A stretch of DNA of 64,000 nt from contig NC_013422.1 of assembly GCF_000024765.1 (NCBI RefSeq), positions 1,445,501 through 1,509,500 of the forward strand. The letters are read 5' to 3'. A model generated the notes under the pieces. That model made no database searches and was not told where the DNA came from. It saw only the letters and a list, made by a program, of their open reading frames with translations. Shown here piece after piece: positions 46,851 through 57,641 of this stretch (the stretch's first letter is position 1; every line of letters starts with the position of its first letter). The translations under genes were made by a program, and so were the position numbers. The stretch comes from Halothiobacillus neapolitanus c2 (GTDB lineage Bacteria > Pseudomonadota > Gammaproteobacteria > Halothiobacillales > Halothiobacillaceae).

Positions 46851-47603
46851 TCAGCCCATCCGGGCTTCACGCATCAGTTTTTTCATGTCCGCGACCGCTT
46901 GTGGCAGACCCGTAAAGATCGAGCGGGCGATGATGGCGTGCCCGATGTTCAATTCCTCTATCTGAGGAATGGCCGCAATGGCCTGCACGTTGTGGTAATG
47001 CAGACCGTGGCCCGCATTAACTTGCAAACCAACGTCTGTCGCATCTCGTGCCGAACGGATGATGTCGTTCAAAATCTGCTTCTGACCCGCATCATCCATC
47101 GTGTCCGCATAATGCCCCGTATGCAGTTCGATGACGGGTGCCTCACAGGCCACGGCCGCATCGATCTGCCGTGGATCGGCATCAATGAATAACGACACCC
47201 GGATTCCGGCTGCTCTCAATCGGTCACAGGCAGAATAGATGCGTTCAATCTGACCGGCCACATCCAGCCCGCCTTCTGTCGTCAGCTCTTCGCGTTTTTC
47301 CGGCACCAGACAGCAATCATGAGGTTTGACCAGACACGCAAACTCGATCATCTCTTCGGTGACGGCCATCTCCAAGTTCATGCGCGTTTGCAACATATCA
47401 CGCAAACGGAGCACATCGCGATCCTGGATATGTCGACGATCTTCGCGCAAGTGCAACGTGATGCTATCTGCCCCTGACTGCTCGGCGAGCAACGCGGCAT
47501 GAACTGGGTCGGGGTAAGTGGTTCCGCGCGCCTGCCGCAAGGTCGCAACATGGTCGATGTTCAGACCCAACAGGGGAAGCTGTGCAGTCAATCGGTTGGT
47601 CAT
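46851..47603 (-). CDS. pdxJ: Pyridoxine 5'-phosphate synthase
   Basis: 250-residue TIM barrel joining 1-deoxyxylulose-5-phosphate and 3-amino-2-oxopropyl phosphate to make vitamin B6. [33 protein letters not shown] and the late [11 protein letters not shown] are PdxJ hallmarks. It follows recO by 79 bases. Confidence 0.97.
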   Translation of the reverse strand: MTNRLTAQLPLLGLNIDHVATLRQARGTTYPDPVHAALLAEQSGADSITLHLREDRRHIQDRDVLRLRDMLQTRMNLEMAVTEEMIEFACLVKPHDCCLVPEKREELTTEGGLDVAGQIERIYSACDRLRAAGIRVSLFIDADPRQIDAAVACEAPVIELHTGHYADTMDDAGQKQILNDIIRSARDATDVGLQVNAGHGLHYHNVQAIAAIPQIEELNIGHAIIARSIFTGLPQAVADMKKLMREARMG

Positions 47604-47682
47604 TGATGTGTATCCTTTTAACTGAGGTTCTGGGCGCCATTACCCACGTCATTGAGCGCCCGATTAAATAAATATAGTTTGA

Positions 47683-48408
47683 TTATTCTGTGCTCAGGAT
47701 TTGTTCGCTCTGGCCAGATTGGGGCTGCGTCCGCCACAAAGCCCTGCTGTTAAACGGGGCCGAACCAACATGAGGAGCCAACAGGCTCTGAAGCAGGTTA
47801 CGAGCCTGACGACGATCCCCTGCATCGGCAAGTGTTTGATTGTCCGCAATGGCCTTCAATATATTGCCGGCGACAGGATACCCTCGCCCCCGGTGTTGCA
47901 AAATCCCCTCTTCGGGCGCCAACCAATACTGTGCCTGCTGATCAATCGGCTCTTGAGTATCAGCGGTCGACTGCCAATCGATCCCCACACCCAACTCGGC
48001 CAGCAAATCACGCTCAAAACCACGCACAACCGTACCGAAATCAACAGACGGGCCAGCCAACTCGGCCAGATGCCGTGCATAAATATCAAACAATACCGGC
48101 GCAGGCTCTTGCCGATGTAACGCGCGCATCAGCAATTCGTTCAAATAAAACCCGACGGCAAGCGACTGACCTTGCAGAAGATGCGCCCGCCCCGCCGACT
48201 CGATCTGCGTGGCAGTTTTCATGTCACCACGACCGACCAGCATCATGTGCAGGCATTGAAAGGCCATCGGTCTGAGCGGAGATTTTTTGCCCCGGTTTCG
48301 CGCGCCACGTTGGTACGTGGTGAGGCGACCGAAGTCTTCAGTGAACCACTCGACCAGCAGGCTGGTATCCCGCCAGGGTCGCGTATGCAGCACATAAGCA
48401 CGGGTCAT
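47683..48408 (-). CDS. recO: DNA repair protein RecO
   Basis: 241 residues: N-terminal OB fold (AYVLHTRPWRDTSLLVEWFT, with GARNRGKKSPLRP) and a helical C-terminal domain (YLNELLMRALHRQEP). It lacks the zinc-finger cysteines of Gram-positive RecO, as usual in gammaproteobacteria. RecO with RecR loads RecA on SSB-coated DNA. It lies 27 bases after era. Confidence 0.93.
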   Translation of the reverse strand: MTRAYVLHTRPWRDTSLLVEWFTEDFGRLTTYQRGARNRGKKSPLRPMAFQCLHMMLVGRGDMKTATQIESAGRAHLLQGQSLAVGFYLNELLMRALHRQEPAPVLFDIYARHLAELAGPSVDFGTVVRGFERDLLAELGVGIDWQSTADTQEPIDQQAQYWLAPEEGILQHRGRGYPVAGNILKAIADNQTLADAGDRRQARNLLQSLLAPHVGSAPFNSRALWRTQPQSGQSEQILSTE

Positions 48409-48435
48409 GTCTATCGGTCCAATAAGCGCAGCGAA

Positions 48436-49362
48436 TTACTCGGGCAGCTGATAGCCAAGCGACTGAACCGCACGCTCATCATCGGCCCAATCCTCTCTCA
48501 CACGAACCCATAATCGCAGCATGACTTTGGTCTGCAACATCTGCTCGAGATCATGCCGGGCGAGGCTACCGATGTCTTTGAGTTTCTTGCCGCCAGAACC
48601 AATGACAATACCTTTCTGACTGTCACGCGCCACATAAATGACCGCGTCGATTTCCGTCAGATCGGGTTCCTCGCTGAATCGCTCGATCAGCACAGTGGTT
48701 TTGTAGGGCAACTCGTCGTGCAGTAATCGCGCCATTTTTTCGCGGATAATCTCAGCAGCCATGAATCGCGTCGTGATGGTGGTCACTTCATCCGGATCGT
48801 ACATGGGCTCGCCCGAAGGCAGGTGTTTGAAAATCAGATCAAGCAAGCCACCAAAGCCCCGGTCTCGATGCGCAGACAACGGATAAAGCGCCAAAAAGTC
48901 AAAGCGCGTCTGCATCTGGGCCAAAAATGGGAAAAGCGCTGTTTTGTCTTGAAGCAGGTCGATCTTGTTGATCAGCAGGATCGTCGGCAAACCAGATTGC
49001 CGGATCAGTTCCAGCACACCCGCATCTTCTTCATTGAATCGACCGGATTGAACGACGAACAGAACCAGATCCACGCCATCGAAACCGCTGCGGGCCGTGC
49101 GATTGAGCTGGCGATTGAGCGCGTCGCTACCACCCTGATGAATGCCGGGGGTATCAACGAAGACGACCTGCCCACGCGGCTCACTCAGAATTCCGGTTAT
49201 CCGATGTCGGGTGGTTTGGGGCTTGGGCGCCGTGATACTGATTTTCTGCCCGACCAAACGGTTGAGCAAACTCGATTTACCGACATTAGGTCGACCGACA
49301 ATCGCTACCTGGCCGAATCGTTGATTGCCCGTTTCTATGCTTGAGGCAACTACAGGCTCCAT
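48436..49362 (-). CDS. era: GTPase Era
   Basis: 308 residues: GTPase domain with G1 GRPNVGKSSLLN, G3 DTPG, G4 NKID, and a C-terminal KH domain containing VIGSGGKKLKDIG. It binds the 3' end of 16S rRNA during 30S assembly. Its ATG directly abuts the rnc stop codon. Confidence 0.98.
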   Translation of the reverse strand: MEPVVASSIETGNQRFGQVAIVGRPNVGKSSLLNRLVGQKISITAPKPQTTRHRITGILSEPRGQVVFVDTPGIHQGGSDALNRQLNRTARSGFDGVDLVLFVVQSGRFNEEDAGVLELIRQSGLPTILLINKIDLLQDKTALFPFLAQMQTRFDFLALYPLSAHRDRGFGGLLDLIFKHLPSGEPMYDPDEVTTITTRFMAAEIIREKMARLLHDELPYKTTVLIERFSEEPDLTEIDAVIYVARDSQKGIVIGSGGKKLKDIGSLARHDLEQMLQTKVMLRLWVRVREDWADDERAVQSLGYQLPE

Positions 49363-50094
49363 TTAATGCCCCAGCCCAGTGGGCTTTTGTTGAGTCTTGC
49401 TCAGCGCCTCAAACATCGATTCAGCTGCTGCTTGCTCCGCCTTGCGCCGCGAACTGCCACGCCCAACGGCTGTTTGCTGTGTATCACTCAAGGTGCAGGT
49501 CACCTCGAACACTTGCTTGTGTGCCTGGCCACGAATTGTTGTCACTTCGTAGGAAGGCAATTCGCGCTTGCTGCCCTGTAACCACTCCTGCAAACGCGTT
49601 TTCGGATCCTTGAGGCTGGCGGCATCGGGCAAGTCTTGCAACATGCGTTCAAACAAGCGCACCAGCAATGACTGTGCAACATCAAAACCCTGATCGAGAT
49701 ACACGGCGCCAATCGTGGCTTCAAGTGCATCCGCCAGAATAGAATCGCGGCGGAAGCCCCCGCTCTTCAGTTCGCCCGGCCCAAGAACAAGATAGCTTCC
49801 CAAATCCAGCTCCCGAGCAATGACGGCAAGACTCTCTTCTCGCACAAGGCTCGCCCGCCAACGTGAAAGTTCGCCTTCCGTTGCCTTTGAATGCATCGTG
49901 TAGAGTTGATTGGCAATCACCAGATTGAGTACCGCATCACCGAGAAACTCAAGGCGTTCATTATTCATGTTGCCAGCCGAGCGGTGGCGGAGCGCCATCT
50001 CAAGAAGCTCGGGGCTGGCGAAGGTGATACCGATGTGTTGCGCCAGCTTCTCCGGCGCAGTCACAAAAGGGCTGCTCGGCTTAAGGGCTGACAT
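49363..50094 (-). CDS. rnc: Ribonuclease III
   Basis: 243 residues: endonuclease domain with the signature ERLEFLGDAVLNL and DALEATIGAVYLD, then a double-stranded RNA-binding domain (about 160-230, KTRLQEWLQG...RRKAEQAAAESMFEAL). It processes rRNA and some mRNAs. The start overlaps the end of the DUF4845 gene by 14 bases. Confidence 0.97.
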   Translation of the reverse strand: MSALKPSSPFVTAPEKLAQHIGITFASPELLEMALRHRSAGNMNNERLEFLGDAVLNLVIANQLYTMHSKATEGELSRWRASLVREESLAVIARELDLGSYLVLGPGELKSGGFRRDSILADALEATIGAVYLDQGFDVAQSLLVRLFERMLQDLPDAASLKDPKTRLQEWLQGSKRELPSYEVTTIRGQAHKQVFEVTCTLSDTQQTAVGRGSSRRKAEQAAAESMFEALSKTQQKPTGLGH

Positions 50095-50461
50095 TCACTG
50101 AGTGCGTAAAAGATGCCACCACAGAGAGGTTGCCGACAATATCAGCGCGGCCATCATAATCATAGGTCACTTTGAGACCATTTCCGAATGGCGTAATTTT
50201 GAAATCCTTGGCATGAATACGGTCGTCAATCTCGTTGATATCGAGCTGCTTATCGATCGTGCTGCGAATTTGCTGCGCATCACCATGAAAGGTCTGAAGC
50301 TGTTTAAAGATGCTGCTGATTTTCTGGTCAGTCAGATAAAGCGGCACCACCTTCATCAACAGGATGGCCAGAAAAAAGGCAATAAATGCGTACATAATCA
50401 GGCCAATCAAGGTCATACCTGATTGGCTTTTACGACTGGCGGTACTGTGATCAAGCTTCAT
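50081..50461 (-). CDS. DUF4845 membrane-anchored protein
   Basis: 126 residues with a basic start (MKLDHSTASRKSQSG), one membrane segment (about 16-40, MTLIGLIMYAFIAFFLAILL) and a periplasmic domain. GMTLIGL looks like a type IV prepilin N-terminus but lacks the full prepilin signature. Proteins of this family are almost always encoded between lepB and rnc, as here; their role is unknown. Confidence 0.88.
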   Translation of the reverse strand: MKLDHSTASRKSQSGMTLIGLIMYAFIAFFLAILLMKVVPLYLTDQKISSIFKQLQTFHGDAQQIRSTIDKQLDINEIDDRIHAKDFKITPFGNGLKVTYDYDGRADIVGNLSVVASFTHSVNVSP

Positions 50462-50501
50462 GCAACTATCCCTCTTCCATTAATAATCAAAATGCAAAAA
50501 A

Positions 50502-51308
50502 TCAATGAATACCCTTGCCGATACGGCTGGCGTCAAATTTGCCGTCTTTCCAGTCCCAATGCAACCAAATCATGAAGGCTTTACCCACCAAGTTGGCTTC
50601 AGGCACAAAACCCCAGTAACGACTGTCATTACTGTTGTCACGATTATCGCCCATCATAAAATATTCGTGAGGCGGCACAACCCACTCACCGTTCTTTTCG
50701 TATCCATCCTTTTCGAACAAAACGTCATGCTTCACGCCAAGCAGGTTTTCCCGATAAACCGTGGCTCCTGCCATGCGCATGCCATCATCACCCGGATAAA
50801 CGCCAACATAGGTTTCGGTAATGGGCGTGCCGTTCACCCAGAGCTTATTGCCCTCGACACGAATATGATCACCCGGAACGCCGATTACCCGTTTGATGTA
50901 GTCGATTTTCGGATCATTGGGATAACGAAATACTGCAATATCACCCCGCTTCGGTTCCCATGTGGGCAGGATTTTAGTATCCAGCACAGGTAAACGCAGG
51001 CCGTAGCTGAATTTATTGACCAGAATAAAATCACCTACCAGCAAAGTGGGCATCAGCGAACCTGATGGAATACGGAATGGTTCGACAATGAACGAACGCA
51101 CAACCAAAACCACAAGGAGAATAGGGAAAAAAGATCGCGCGTAATCGACCAACAACGGTTCATGAAGTACAACCGGCGAACCATCGGCAACCACACCCGT
51201 AGCCGCACGGCGTACCCGCGCCTTTTTGAAAAGCAGACTATCAGTCAGCCAGATCAAGCCCGAAATCAGGGTGCCCAACACCAGTATCAATGTAAAATCC
51301 AAAATCAC
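50502..51308 (-). CDS. lepB: Signal peptidase I
   Basis: 268-residue inner-membrane protease that removes signal peptides. Two N-terminal membrane segments (about 4-24 and 58-72) precede the catalytic domain. The nucleophile is S84 in IPSGSLMPTL and the general base K139 in DYIKRVIG; box E GDNRDNSNDSRYWG is present. A palindromic element separates it from lepA upstream. Confidence 0.97.
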   Translation of the reverse strand: MILDFTLILVLGTLISGLIWLTDSLLFKKARVRRAATGVVADGSPVVLHEPLLVDYARSFFPILLVVLVVRSFIVEPFRIPSGSLMPTLLVGDFILVNKFSYGLRLPVLDTKILPTWEPKRGDIAVFRYPNDPKIDYIKRVIGVPGDHIRVEGNKLWVNGTPITETYVGVYPGDDGMRMAGATVYRENLLGVKHDVLFEKDGYEKNGEWVVPPHEYFMMGDNRDNSNDSRYWGFVPEANLVGKAFMIWLHWDWKDGKFDASRIGKGIH

Positions 51309-51332
51309 TCTCCCCGAGTCGGTATTAGTGCA

Positions 51333-51366
51333 CCTCGAAAAACCCTATGGAAGGGGTTTTTCGAGG
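51333..51366. repeat. Short perfect palindromic element between lepA and lepB
   Basis: 13-base perfect inverted repeat CCTCGAAAAACCC (51333-51345) / GGGTTTTTCGAGG (51354-51366) with an 8-base centre, 6 bases after the lepA stop. Its ends match those of the long repeats at 26581 and 63082, so it looks like a minimal member of the same family. Confidence 0.8.
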
Positions 51367-51372
51367 TTCATG

Positions 51373-53181
51373 TTATTTGTTGGCATCCATTTGCAAAACA
51401 GCCAGGAATGCCTCTTGTGGCACTTCTACCTGACCGATCTGCTTCATGCGTTTCTTGCCTTTCTTTTGCTTATCGAGCAGCTTGCGTTTGCGAGACACGT
51501 CCCCGCCATAACATTTCGCCAATACGTTTTTCCGCAGGGCCTTTACTGTGCTGCGCGCAATGATTTTGGCGCCAATCGCCGCTTGCACCGCCACTTCGAA
51601 CATCTGTTGCGGAATGAGTTCCTTGAGTTTCTCGGATAAATCCCGACCACGGCCTTGAGCGATACTGCGATGCACGATCAACGACAAGGCATCGACGATT
51701 TCACCGTTGATCAGCATGTCCATTTTGACGAGATCGGCATCCTGAAAGCGGACAAACTTATAGTCGAACGAGGCATAGCCCCGGCTCACTGATTTGAGCC
51801 GATCAAAGAAATCGAGCACCACTTCGCCCAAGGGCAACTCGAAAACAAGCGTAACCTGTTTGCCGGCGTAACTCAGGTTTTTCTGCACGCCCCGCTTTTC
51901 GATGCAAAGCCCGATAACCGCACCAACGTATTCATCAGGGCAAAAAATACTTGCCTCGATTATTGGCTCGCGCAGTTCCTTGATATTACTCACATTAGGA
52001 AGTTGGGCGGGGTTATGAATGCGATAGGTCGAACCGTCGTTTTCTACAATTTCATAGACAACCGTCGGTGCAGTGGTAATGAGATCGAGGTCATACTCCC
52101 GTTCAAGGCGTTCCTGAACGATCTCCATATGCAACAAACCGAGGAATCCGCAGCGAAAGCCAAATCCAAGTGCTTGCGACACTTCCGGTTCGAAATGCAG
52201 GGCGGCGTCATTGAGTCGCAATTTTCGCAGGGCTTCGCGCAGATTTTCGTAGTCTTCACCCTCGACAGGATACAAACCGGAAAATACCCTTGGCTGCATT
52301 TCCTTGAAACCGGGCAAGGCTGCCGTGGCGCCATTTTCAGCATCGGTCAAGGTATCGCCGACCTTCGCCGAATCGATATTCTTGATCCCGGCGATCACAA
52401 ACCCCACATCACCGGCATAAAGACCTTCGCGCGGGAGTGTCTTGGGCGTGAATACCCCTACTTTTTCGACCTGGAAAATATCCCCCGTGCCCATGGCCTT
52501 GATTTTGCGCTTCGGCACGATTGCCCCGTCGATGACACGCACGAGCGCAACCACACCGACATAGTTATCAAACCAGGAATCGATAATCAGGGCCTTAAGC
52601 GGGCCTTCTTCAATACCAACGGGTGCCGGGATCTCCTCGATCAGGCGCTCAAGAACATCTTCGATTCCCACCCCGGTTTTGGCGGAAGTGAGGACGGCAT
52701 GCTCTGCATCGATACCGATGACGTCCTCGATTTCCTGCTTGACGCGCTCGGGCTCGGCGGACGGCAGATCAATCTTATTCAACACGGGCACGACGGTGAG
52801 ACCAAGATCGATGGCCGTATAGCAGTTGGCAACCGATTGTGCCTCCACACCCTGTGAGGCATCCACCACCAGCAACGCACCCTCACAAGCCGCCAGTGAG
52901 CGCGAAACTTCATACGAGAAATCCACGTGGCCGGGTGTATCAATAAAATTCAGACGGTAGACCTTGCCACTGCGAGACGTGTAGTCGAGCGATACACTTT
53001 GCGCCTTGATGGTGATGCCGCGCTCCCGCTCGATATCCATGGAGTCGAGCACTTGCACATCCATTTCACGCGCAGTCAAGCCACCGCACAACTGAATAAT
53101 GCGGTCAGACAAGGTGGATTTACCGTGGTCGATGTGGGCGATAATCGAAAAATTACGAATCAGCGAGAGCCGTTCGGACAT
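51373..53181 (-). CDS. lepA: Elongation factor 4 (LepA)
   Basis: Ribosome-associated translational GTPase, 602 residues (E. coli 599). It has G1 [14 protein letters not shown]3 DTPGHVDF, G4 NKIDLPSA, an EF-G-like domain V and the LepA-specific C-terminal domain ending in basic [22 protein letters not shown] 53181 is chosen; a TTG four codons earlier is possible. It precedes lepB, as usual. Confidence 0.97.
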   Translation of the reverse strand: MSERLSLIRNFSIIAHIDHGKSTLSDRIIQLCGGLTAREMDVQVLDSMDIERERGITIKAQSVSLDYTSRSGKVYRLNFIDTPGHVDFSYEVSRSLAACEGALLVVDASQGVEAQSVANCYTAIDLGLTVVPVLNKIDLPSAEPERVKQEIEDVIGIDAEHAVLTSAKTGVGIEDVLERLIEEIPAPVGIEEGPLKALIIDSWFDNYVGVVALVRVIDGAIVPKRKIKAMGTGDIFQVEKVGVFTPKTLPREGLYAGDVGFVIAGIKNIDSAKVGDTLTDAENGATAALPGFKEMQPRVFSGLYPVEGEDYENLREALRKLRLNDAALHFEPEVSQALGFGFRCGFLGLLHMEIVQERLEREYDLDLITTAPTVVYEIVENDGSTYRIHNPAQLPNVSNIKELREPIIEASIFCPDEYVGAVIGLCIEKRGVQKNLSYAGKQVTLVFELPLGEVVLDFFDRLKSVSRGYASFDYKFVRFQDADLVKMDMLINGEIVDALSLIVHRSIAQGRGRDLSEKLKELIPQQMFEVAVQAAIGAKIIARSTVKALRKNVLAKCYGGDVSRKRKLLDKQKKGKKRMKQIGQVEVPQEAFLAVLQMDANK

Positions 53182-53364
53182 GGTTCTACTCAATAGTTTT
53201 TAAAGGGCGCACCGCGACGCAGCGCTCATGGAATACAGATACCGGTGAACATGCCGCAAATACGACAGGTACATCGCAAAGCGCCGAAGTATAACCGATT
53301 CGGCCAATTTTACTCCGCGCCCGCAACCAGACTACTTCAGGCCACCATCTCTCATTAACGCCAA

Positions 53365-54846
53365 TCAGTCGGCTTGAAGCGAGAGGGCAATGTAATGCTG
53401 TTGATCACCACGGCGCATAAGAACGGCATTGGGCCTGTCTTTACGCGCTGACTCGAAAGCATTTTGTGCGGCATCCAAGGAATTCAACGCGCGCTGATTG
53501 AGCGTGAGCAGAATGTCCTGAGCCGCCAGGCCCGATCTCGCGGCCGGGCTGTTTGGCTCGACGGCCTTGACTCGAATCGTGCCGCCATCGTCCGTCAAAA
53601 GCAGGCCGAAATCCTCAACGATCAGATCATGAGATTTCATCGACTGAACCTGCCTCGGCGCATGTTGAGGCAACGCAGCCAGCTTTATTGATATGTTGTG
53701 CGTCTTACCTTTCGTCAGCACCTCAAGGCGCACGTCGCTTCCCGGTGGGAGCACACCGATGGTTTGCGGCAAGTCGGCAGATTCCGTAATCGGGTGGCCA
53801 TTGGCAGCAATGATGATATCGCCCGGTTGCAGCGCGGATTGCTCGGCAGGCGACCCTGAAACGAACCCGGTCACCAATGCACCCTTGGCACGGTCAAGAC
53901 CCATGGCTTGTGCCATCTCGCGGTTCAGGGACTGAATCTGAACCCCCAGGAAGCCACGATCAACCGTACCGTGCTGCTTTAATTGTTCCACCACCTGCAA
54001 CGCGTAATTGATCGGGATGGAGAACGACAGGCCATTGTAAGTACCTGATTCCGTGAGAATCTGCGCATTGATGCCAATGACCTCACCCTTGACGTTGAAC
54101 AGTGGGCCACCTGAACTACCCGGGTTGATCGCAACATCGCTCTGCAGATACGGCACATATCGCTGATTGTCATCTCCCGGCAGCGAGCGTCCCTTGGCGC
54201 TGACGACACCAGCCGTGACGGAATGATCAAACCCGAAAGGCGAGCCGATCGCCACCGCCCATTGCCCGGGTTTGACTTGATCGGAATTACCGATTTTGAC
54301 GGGCTTGAGCCCTTTGGCATCAATCTTGAGCAACGCAATGTCACCGGCCTTATCGCTGCCGAGAACCTTTGCTTTCAGTTCACGACCATCCGCCAGCCGA
54401 ACGTAAATTTGCGATGCGCCATCGATCACATGCTCGTTGGTTACGATTTCACCATCCTGACTCAGGACGAAACCCGAACCGCTACTAGATTCAGGCTCGA
54501 CCGGCGGCGTGGGTTCCTGAGGCGTCGATCCACCTGGCGCCGGACCATTAAAGCCAAAAAACTGTCGGAAAAACTGGTTGAGTTCGCTGTCATTCCTACC
54601 TTGATTTGAGGTATCCGGCATGGCCGCCAACGGGACGATGGCACTCACATTGACCACGGAGGCATTATTGGCCGCCACCAATGCAGAAAAGTCGGGTAGA
54701 CCGGTGACTTGCGCCTCGGACTTTTGGTCACCACAAGCCGTGAGCGAGACAGCCACAACCAAGACAAGGGATGACCAGAACAATCGGCGAAAAGCCACAA
54801 GAGAAAATAACAATGCGTTCACCGTAATGGGTACCCAGGATTTCAA
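53365..54846 (-). CDS. DegP/MucD-type serine protease with two PDZ domains, probable lipoprotein
   Basis: Periplasmic HtrA-family protease. The triad is H139 (TNEHVID), D169 (GDIALLK) and S245 (NPGSSGGPL), followed by two PDZ domains (about 290-380 and 405-490). The N-terminus ends in a lipobox-like SLTAC (C38) with Gly at +2, so it is probably membrane-anchored rather than free. The start is uncertain: TTG 54846 overlaps the hom stop as TTGA, while GTG 54822 or 54798 would give shorter signal peptides. Numbering uses 54846. Likely quality control of envelope proteins; degQ/mucD precedes lepA in many relatives. Confidence 0.88.
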   Translation of the reverse strand: MKSWVPITVNALLFSLVAFRRLFWSSLVLVVAVSLTACGDQKSEAQVTGLPDFSALVAANNASVVNVSAIVPLAAMPDTSNQGRNDSELNQFFRQFFGFNGPAPGGSTPQEPTPPVEPESSSGSGFVLSQDGEIVTNEHVIDGASQIYVRLADGRELKAKVLGSDKAGDIALLKIDAKGLKPVKIGNSDQVKPGQWAVAIGSPFGFDHSVTAGVVSAKGRSLPGDDNQRYVPYLQSDVAINPGSSGGPLFNVKGEVIGINAQILTESGTYNGLSFSIPINYALQVVEQLKQHGTVDRGFLGVQIQSLNREMAQAMGLDRAKGALVTGFVSGSPAEQSALQPGDIIIAANGHPITESADLPQTIGVLPPGSDVRLEVLTKGKTHNISIKLAALPQHAPRQVQSMKSHDLIVEDFGLLLTDDGGTIRVKAVEPNSPAARSGLAAQDILLTLNQRALNSLDAAQNAFESARKDRPNAVLMRRGDQQHYIALSLQAD

Positions 54847-56192
54847 CTAACCAGTGATTCAACCCGAAGGCGAACTATGGGCGCGCAAACTTCGTCGAGT
54901 GCCTGAAGCGACTCGATGGCATCATTCATTATGGCCTCTCGCATCGGGTGCGTCAGCAGCACGATGGGTAAATGCAAGGTTTCGTCGCTGGCCTCTTTCT
55001 GAATCATCGCTTCGATATTGATGCCGAAATCGGCCAGCGTGCGGGCGATATTGGCCAGAACACCCGGTTGATCCAGTACGGTCAAACGCAGGTAGTATCC
55101 GGTTTGAATATCATCCATTGAAAGAATGGGAAGATCGCTCACCTGATCGGGCACCACAGCCAGATGAGGCACACGGTGATTCGGATCGGCTGTTAATGTG
55201 CGTGCCACATCCACCAGATCAGCCACAACGGCAGAAGCGGTCGGATCGGCCCCAGCGCCCGCGCCATAGTACAACGTTGGGCCGACTGCATCGCCCCAAA
55301 CCAGAACGGCATTCTTGACGCCATCGACGTTGGCCAGCAATCGGCGCTCGGGGATCAAGGTTGGGTGCACCCGCATCTCGACGCCATTCTCATGGCGACG
55401 AGCAAAGCCTAAGTGCTTGATTTGGTACCCCAGCTCGCGCGCGTACCGAACGTCTTCGGTTTTGAGTGCGCTGATGCCTTCGGTGTAGACACTGTCGAAT
55501 TTAAGCGGCATGCCAAAGGCGATTGCCGCCAGTATCGATAACTTGTGCGCAGCATCGATGCCTTCCACATCGAACGTTGGATCGGCTTCGGCATAGCCGA
55601 GTTTTTGCGCCTCGGCAAGCACATCATTGAAGCTGCGGCCTTCATCGCGCATGGCCGTAAGGATGAAATTACCGGTGCCATTGATGATGCCAGCAAGCCA
55701 TTCGATCCGATTACCCGCAAGACCTTCACGGATGGCCTTGATAATCGGAATGCCGCCCGCCACCGCCGCTTCGAATGCAACGACGGTTCCCTTGGCCTGC
55801 GCCAAAGCAAACAGTTCATTGCCCTCGTGCGCAATCAGCGCCTTGTTGGCGGTAATGACCGGTTTGCCCAGCTCAAGCGCGCGTCGAATCAGCATGCTAG
55901 CCGGGGTCATTCCGCCCATAACTTCGATAATGACGTCGACATTCGGATTTTCGACAACATCCATCGGGTTGGTTGTCAGCAAAATGCCATTCAGAGGGCA
56001 AATACGTGGCGCACCCAGATTACGTGCCGAGGCATGAACCACATCGATGCGGCGCCCGGAACGACGCGCAATATCTTCTGCATTGCGCGTCAACACATTG
56101 ACCACGCCGCCACCCACCGTGCCCAAACCCAGCAAACCGACACGCAACGGCGGCAGGGCGGCATCGGCATTCGTCACTTCGCCCACACTCAT
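54843..56192 (-). CDS. hom: Homoserine dehydrogenase
   Basis: Reduces aspartate semialdehyde to homoserine for Thr/Met. The 449 residues have a Rossmann domain ([13 protein letters not shown], about 17-30), the catalytic domain with the substrate lysines in NGTGNF...[18 protein letters not shown], and a C-terminal ACT domain (about 370-449), typical of threonine-inhibited monofunctional enzymes. ATG 56192 overlaps the alaC stop as ATGA. Confidence 0.97.
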   Translation of the reverse strand: MSVGEVTNADAALPPLRVGLLGLGTVGGGVVNVLTRNAEDIARRSGRRIDVVHASARNLGAPRICPLNGILLTTNPMDVVENPNVDVIIEVMGGMTPASMLIRRALELGKPVITANKALIAHEGNELFALAQAKGTVVAFEAAVAGGIPIIKAIREGLAGNRIEWLAGIINGTGNFILTAMRDEGRSFNDVLAEAQKLGYAEADPTFDVEGIDAAHKLSILAAIAFGMPLKFDSVYTEGISALKTEDVRYARELGYQIKHLGFARRHENGVEMRVHPTLIPERRLLANVDGVKNAVLVWGDAVGPTLYYGAGAGADPTASAVVADLVDVARTLTADPNHRVPHLAVVPDQVSDLPILSMDDIQTGYYLRLTVLDQPGVLANIARTLADFGINIEAMIQKEASDETLHLPIVLLTHPMREAIMNDAIESLQALDEVCAPIVRLRVESLVS

Positions 56193-57415
56193 TTACCTGA
56201 CTCCGACTGCTTACCCTGAAGCTCCGCGCGGCGAAGCTCCTCCTTGCGGAACATGGCTTTGATCCCACGAATTGCCTGACGGGTACGGTGTTCGTTCTCA
56301 ATCAGACCGAAGCGGACATGATCATCGCCGTACTCGCCAAAACCGATACCCGGTGAAACGGCCACCTTGGCTTCCGCCAACAGATGTTTGGTAAATTCAA
56401 GCGACTTCATGTGCGAGAACTGCTCGGGTATTTTCGCCCAGACGAACATCGTCGCCTTCGGTATAACCACATCCCAACCCGCAGAGATCAACCCCTCACA
56501 CAGTACGTCACGGCGGCGCTGATACATGTCACTGATTTCCCGAACACAGGTCTGATCGCCTTCGAGGGCCAGAATTGCAGCCACCTGAATCGGGGTAAAT
56601 GTGCCGTAATCGAAATAGGATTTAATCCGGGCCAGTGCGTTGACCAGCGTCGGATTACCCACCATGAAGCCCACACGCCAGCCCGGCATGTTGTAGCTTT
56701 TGGACAGGGTGAAAAACTCCACTGCAATATCCTTGGCGCCGGGCACTTCCATAATCGACGGCGCACGGTAGCCATCAAACACGATGTCGGCGTAGGCCAG
56801 ATCGTGCACGATCCAGATACCGGCTTCTTTGCAAATAGCCACCACTTTCTCGAAGAAATCAAGCTCAACACATTGCGCCGTTGGGTTAGCCGGGAAATTC
56901 AGAATCAGCATCTTCGGCTTGGGCCAGGTTTCCTTGATGGCGCGTTCCAATTCTTCGAAGAAATCGACATCGGGCGTGAGCCGCACGTGACGAATATCCG
57001 CATCGGCGATGATGCTGCCGTAGGGGTGAATCGGGTACGCAGGATTGGGCACGAGCACCGTGTCGCCCGCCGACATGGTGGCCATGGCTAGATGCCCCAA
57101 ACCCTCTTTTGAGCCGATCGTGACAATCGCTTCTTTTTCCGGATCGATATCGACGTCATACCGGGACTTGTACCAGTTTGCGATGGCTCTGCGCAGACGC
57201 GGAATGCCCTTGGACTGCGAGTAACGGTGCGTGTCGCCCCGACGGACGGCTTCGATCATTTTCTCCACGATATGCGGCGGCGTCGGTTGGTCGGGGTTGC
57301 CCATGCCGAAGTCGATGATATCTTCGCCGGCCGCTCGCGCCTTCGCCTTCAATTCTCCAATAATATTAAACACGTAGGGTGGTAGGCGATTGATACGGGC
57401 GAATTGGTCGTTCAC
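56189..57415 (-). CDS. alaC: Alanine-forming aminotransferase (AlaC type)
   Basis: 408-residue class-I PLP aminotransferase using pyruvate and glutamate. It shows [32 protein letters not shown], the [12 protein letters not shown] aspartate and the PLP lysine in [14 protein letters not shown]. The start is GTG 57415 with AGGA 6 bases upstream. It is coupled to hom by an ATGA overlap, a frequent arrangement in gammaproteobacteria. Confidence 0.92.
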   Translation of the reverse strand: MNDQFARINRLPPYVFNIIGELKAKARAAGEDIIDFGMGNPDQPTPPHIVEKMIEAVRRGDTHRYSQSKGIPRLRRAIANWYKSRYDVDIDPEKEAIVTIGSKEGLGHLAMATMSAGDTVLVPNPAYPIHPYGSIIADADIRHVRLTPDVDFFEELERAIKETWPKPKMLILNFPANPTAQCVELDFFEKVVAICKEAGIWIVHDLAYADIVFDGYRAPSIMEVPGAKDIAVEFFTLSKSYNMPGWRVGFMVGNPTLVNALARIKSYFDYGTFTPIQVAAILALEGDQTCVREISDMYQRRRDVLCEGLISAGWDVVIPKATMFVWAKIPEQFSHMKSLEFTKHLLAEAKVAVSPGIGFGEYGDDHVRFGLIENEHRTRQAIRGIKAMFRKEELRRAELQGKQSESGK

Positions 57416-57484
57416 GATAGTCCTGCTAGATCAAAAAGTAGAGTGTAGAAAAGTAAAGGCTTGTGTCACTCAAGCGAGCTGCTG

Positions 57485-57543
57485 CCCAATCGAGTTTCGC
57501 CCAGTCGAGTTTAGTAAAGCTGTGGCGGATAAGGCACTAAACT
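57485..57543. repeat. Tandem 15-base repeat and inverted repeat upstream of alaC
   Basis: CCCAATCGAGTTTCG (57485-57499) is followed directly by CCCAGTCGAGTTTAG (57500-57514). AGTTTAGT (57508-57515) is the perfect inverse of ACTAAACT (57536-57543). The 226-base thrC-alaC gap also has a 9-base hairpin ACCGTGTCA/TGACACGGT at 57613-57635 just after the thrC stop. No gene is seen. Confidence 0.5.
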
Positions 57544-57641
57544 GCCCACCGCCCGAACAATTGCCCGAGCAAAAAACGAGGCACAAGGATCAACAATAAA
57601 TAGCGCCTCGAACCGTGTCAATTTGTGACACGGTCGTGACG

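Noticed and set aside
57485-57514. Tandem 15-base repeats as a CRISPR or larger array
   Set aside because: Only two adjacent imperfect units, no spacers and no cas genes.
57613-57635. ACCGTGTCA/TGACACGGT hairpin as the thrC terminator
   Set aside because: No U-tract follows on the minus strand, so it is reported only as structure in the intergenic entry.
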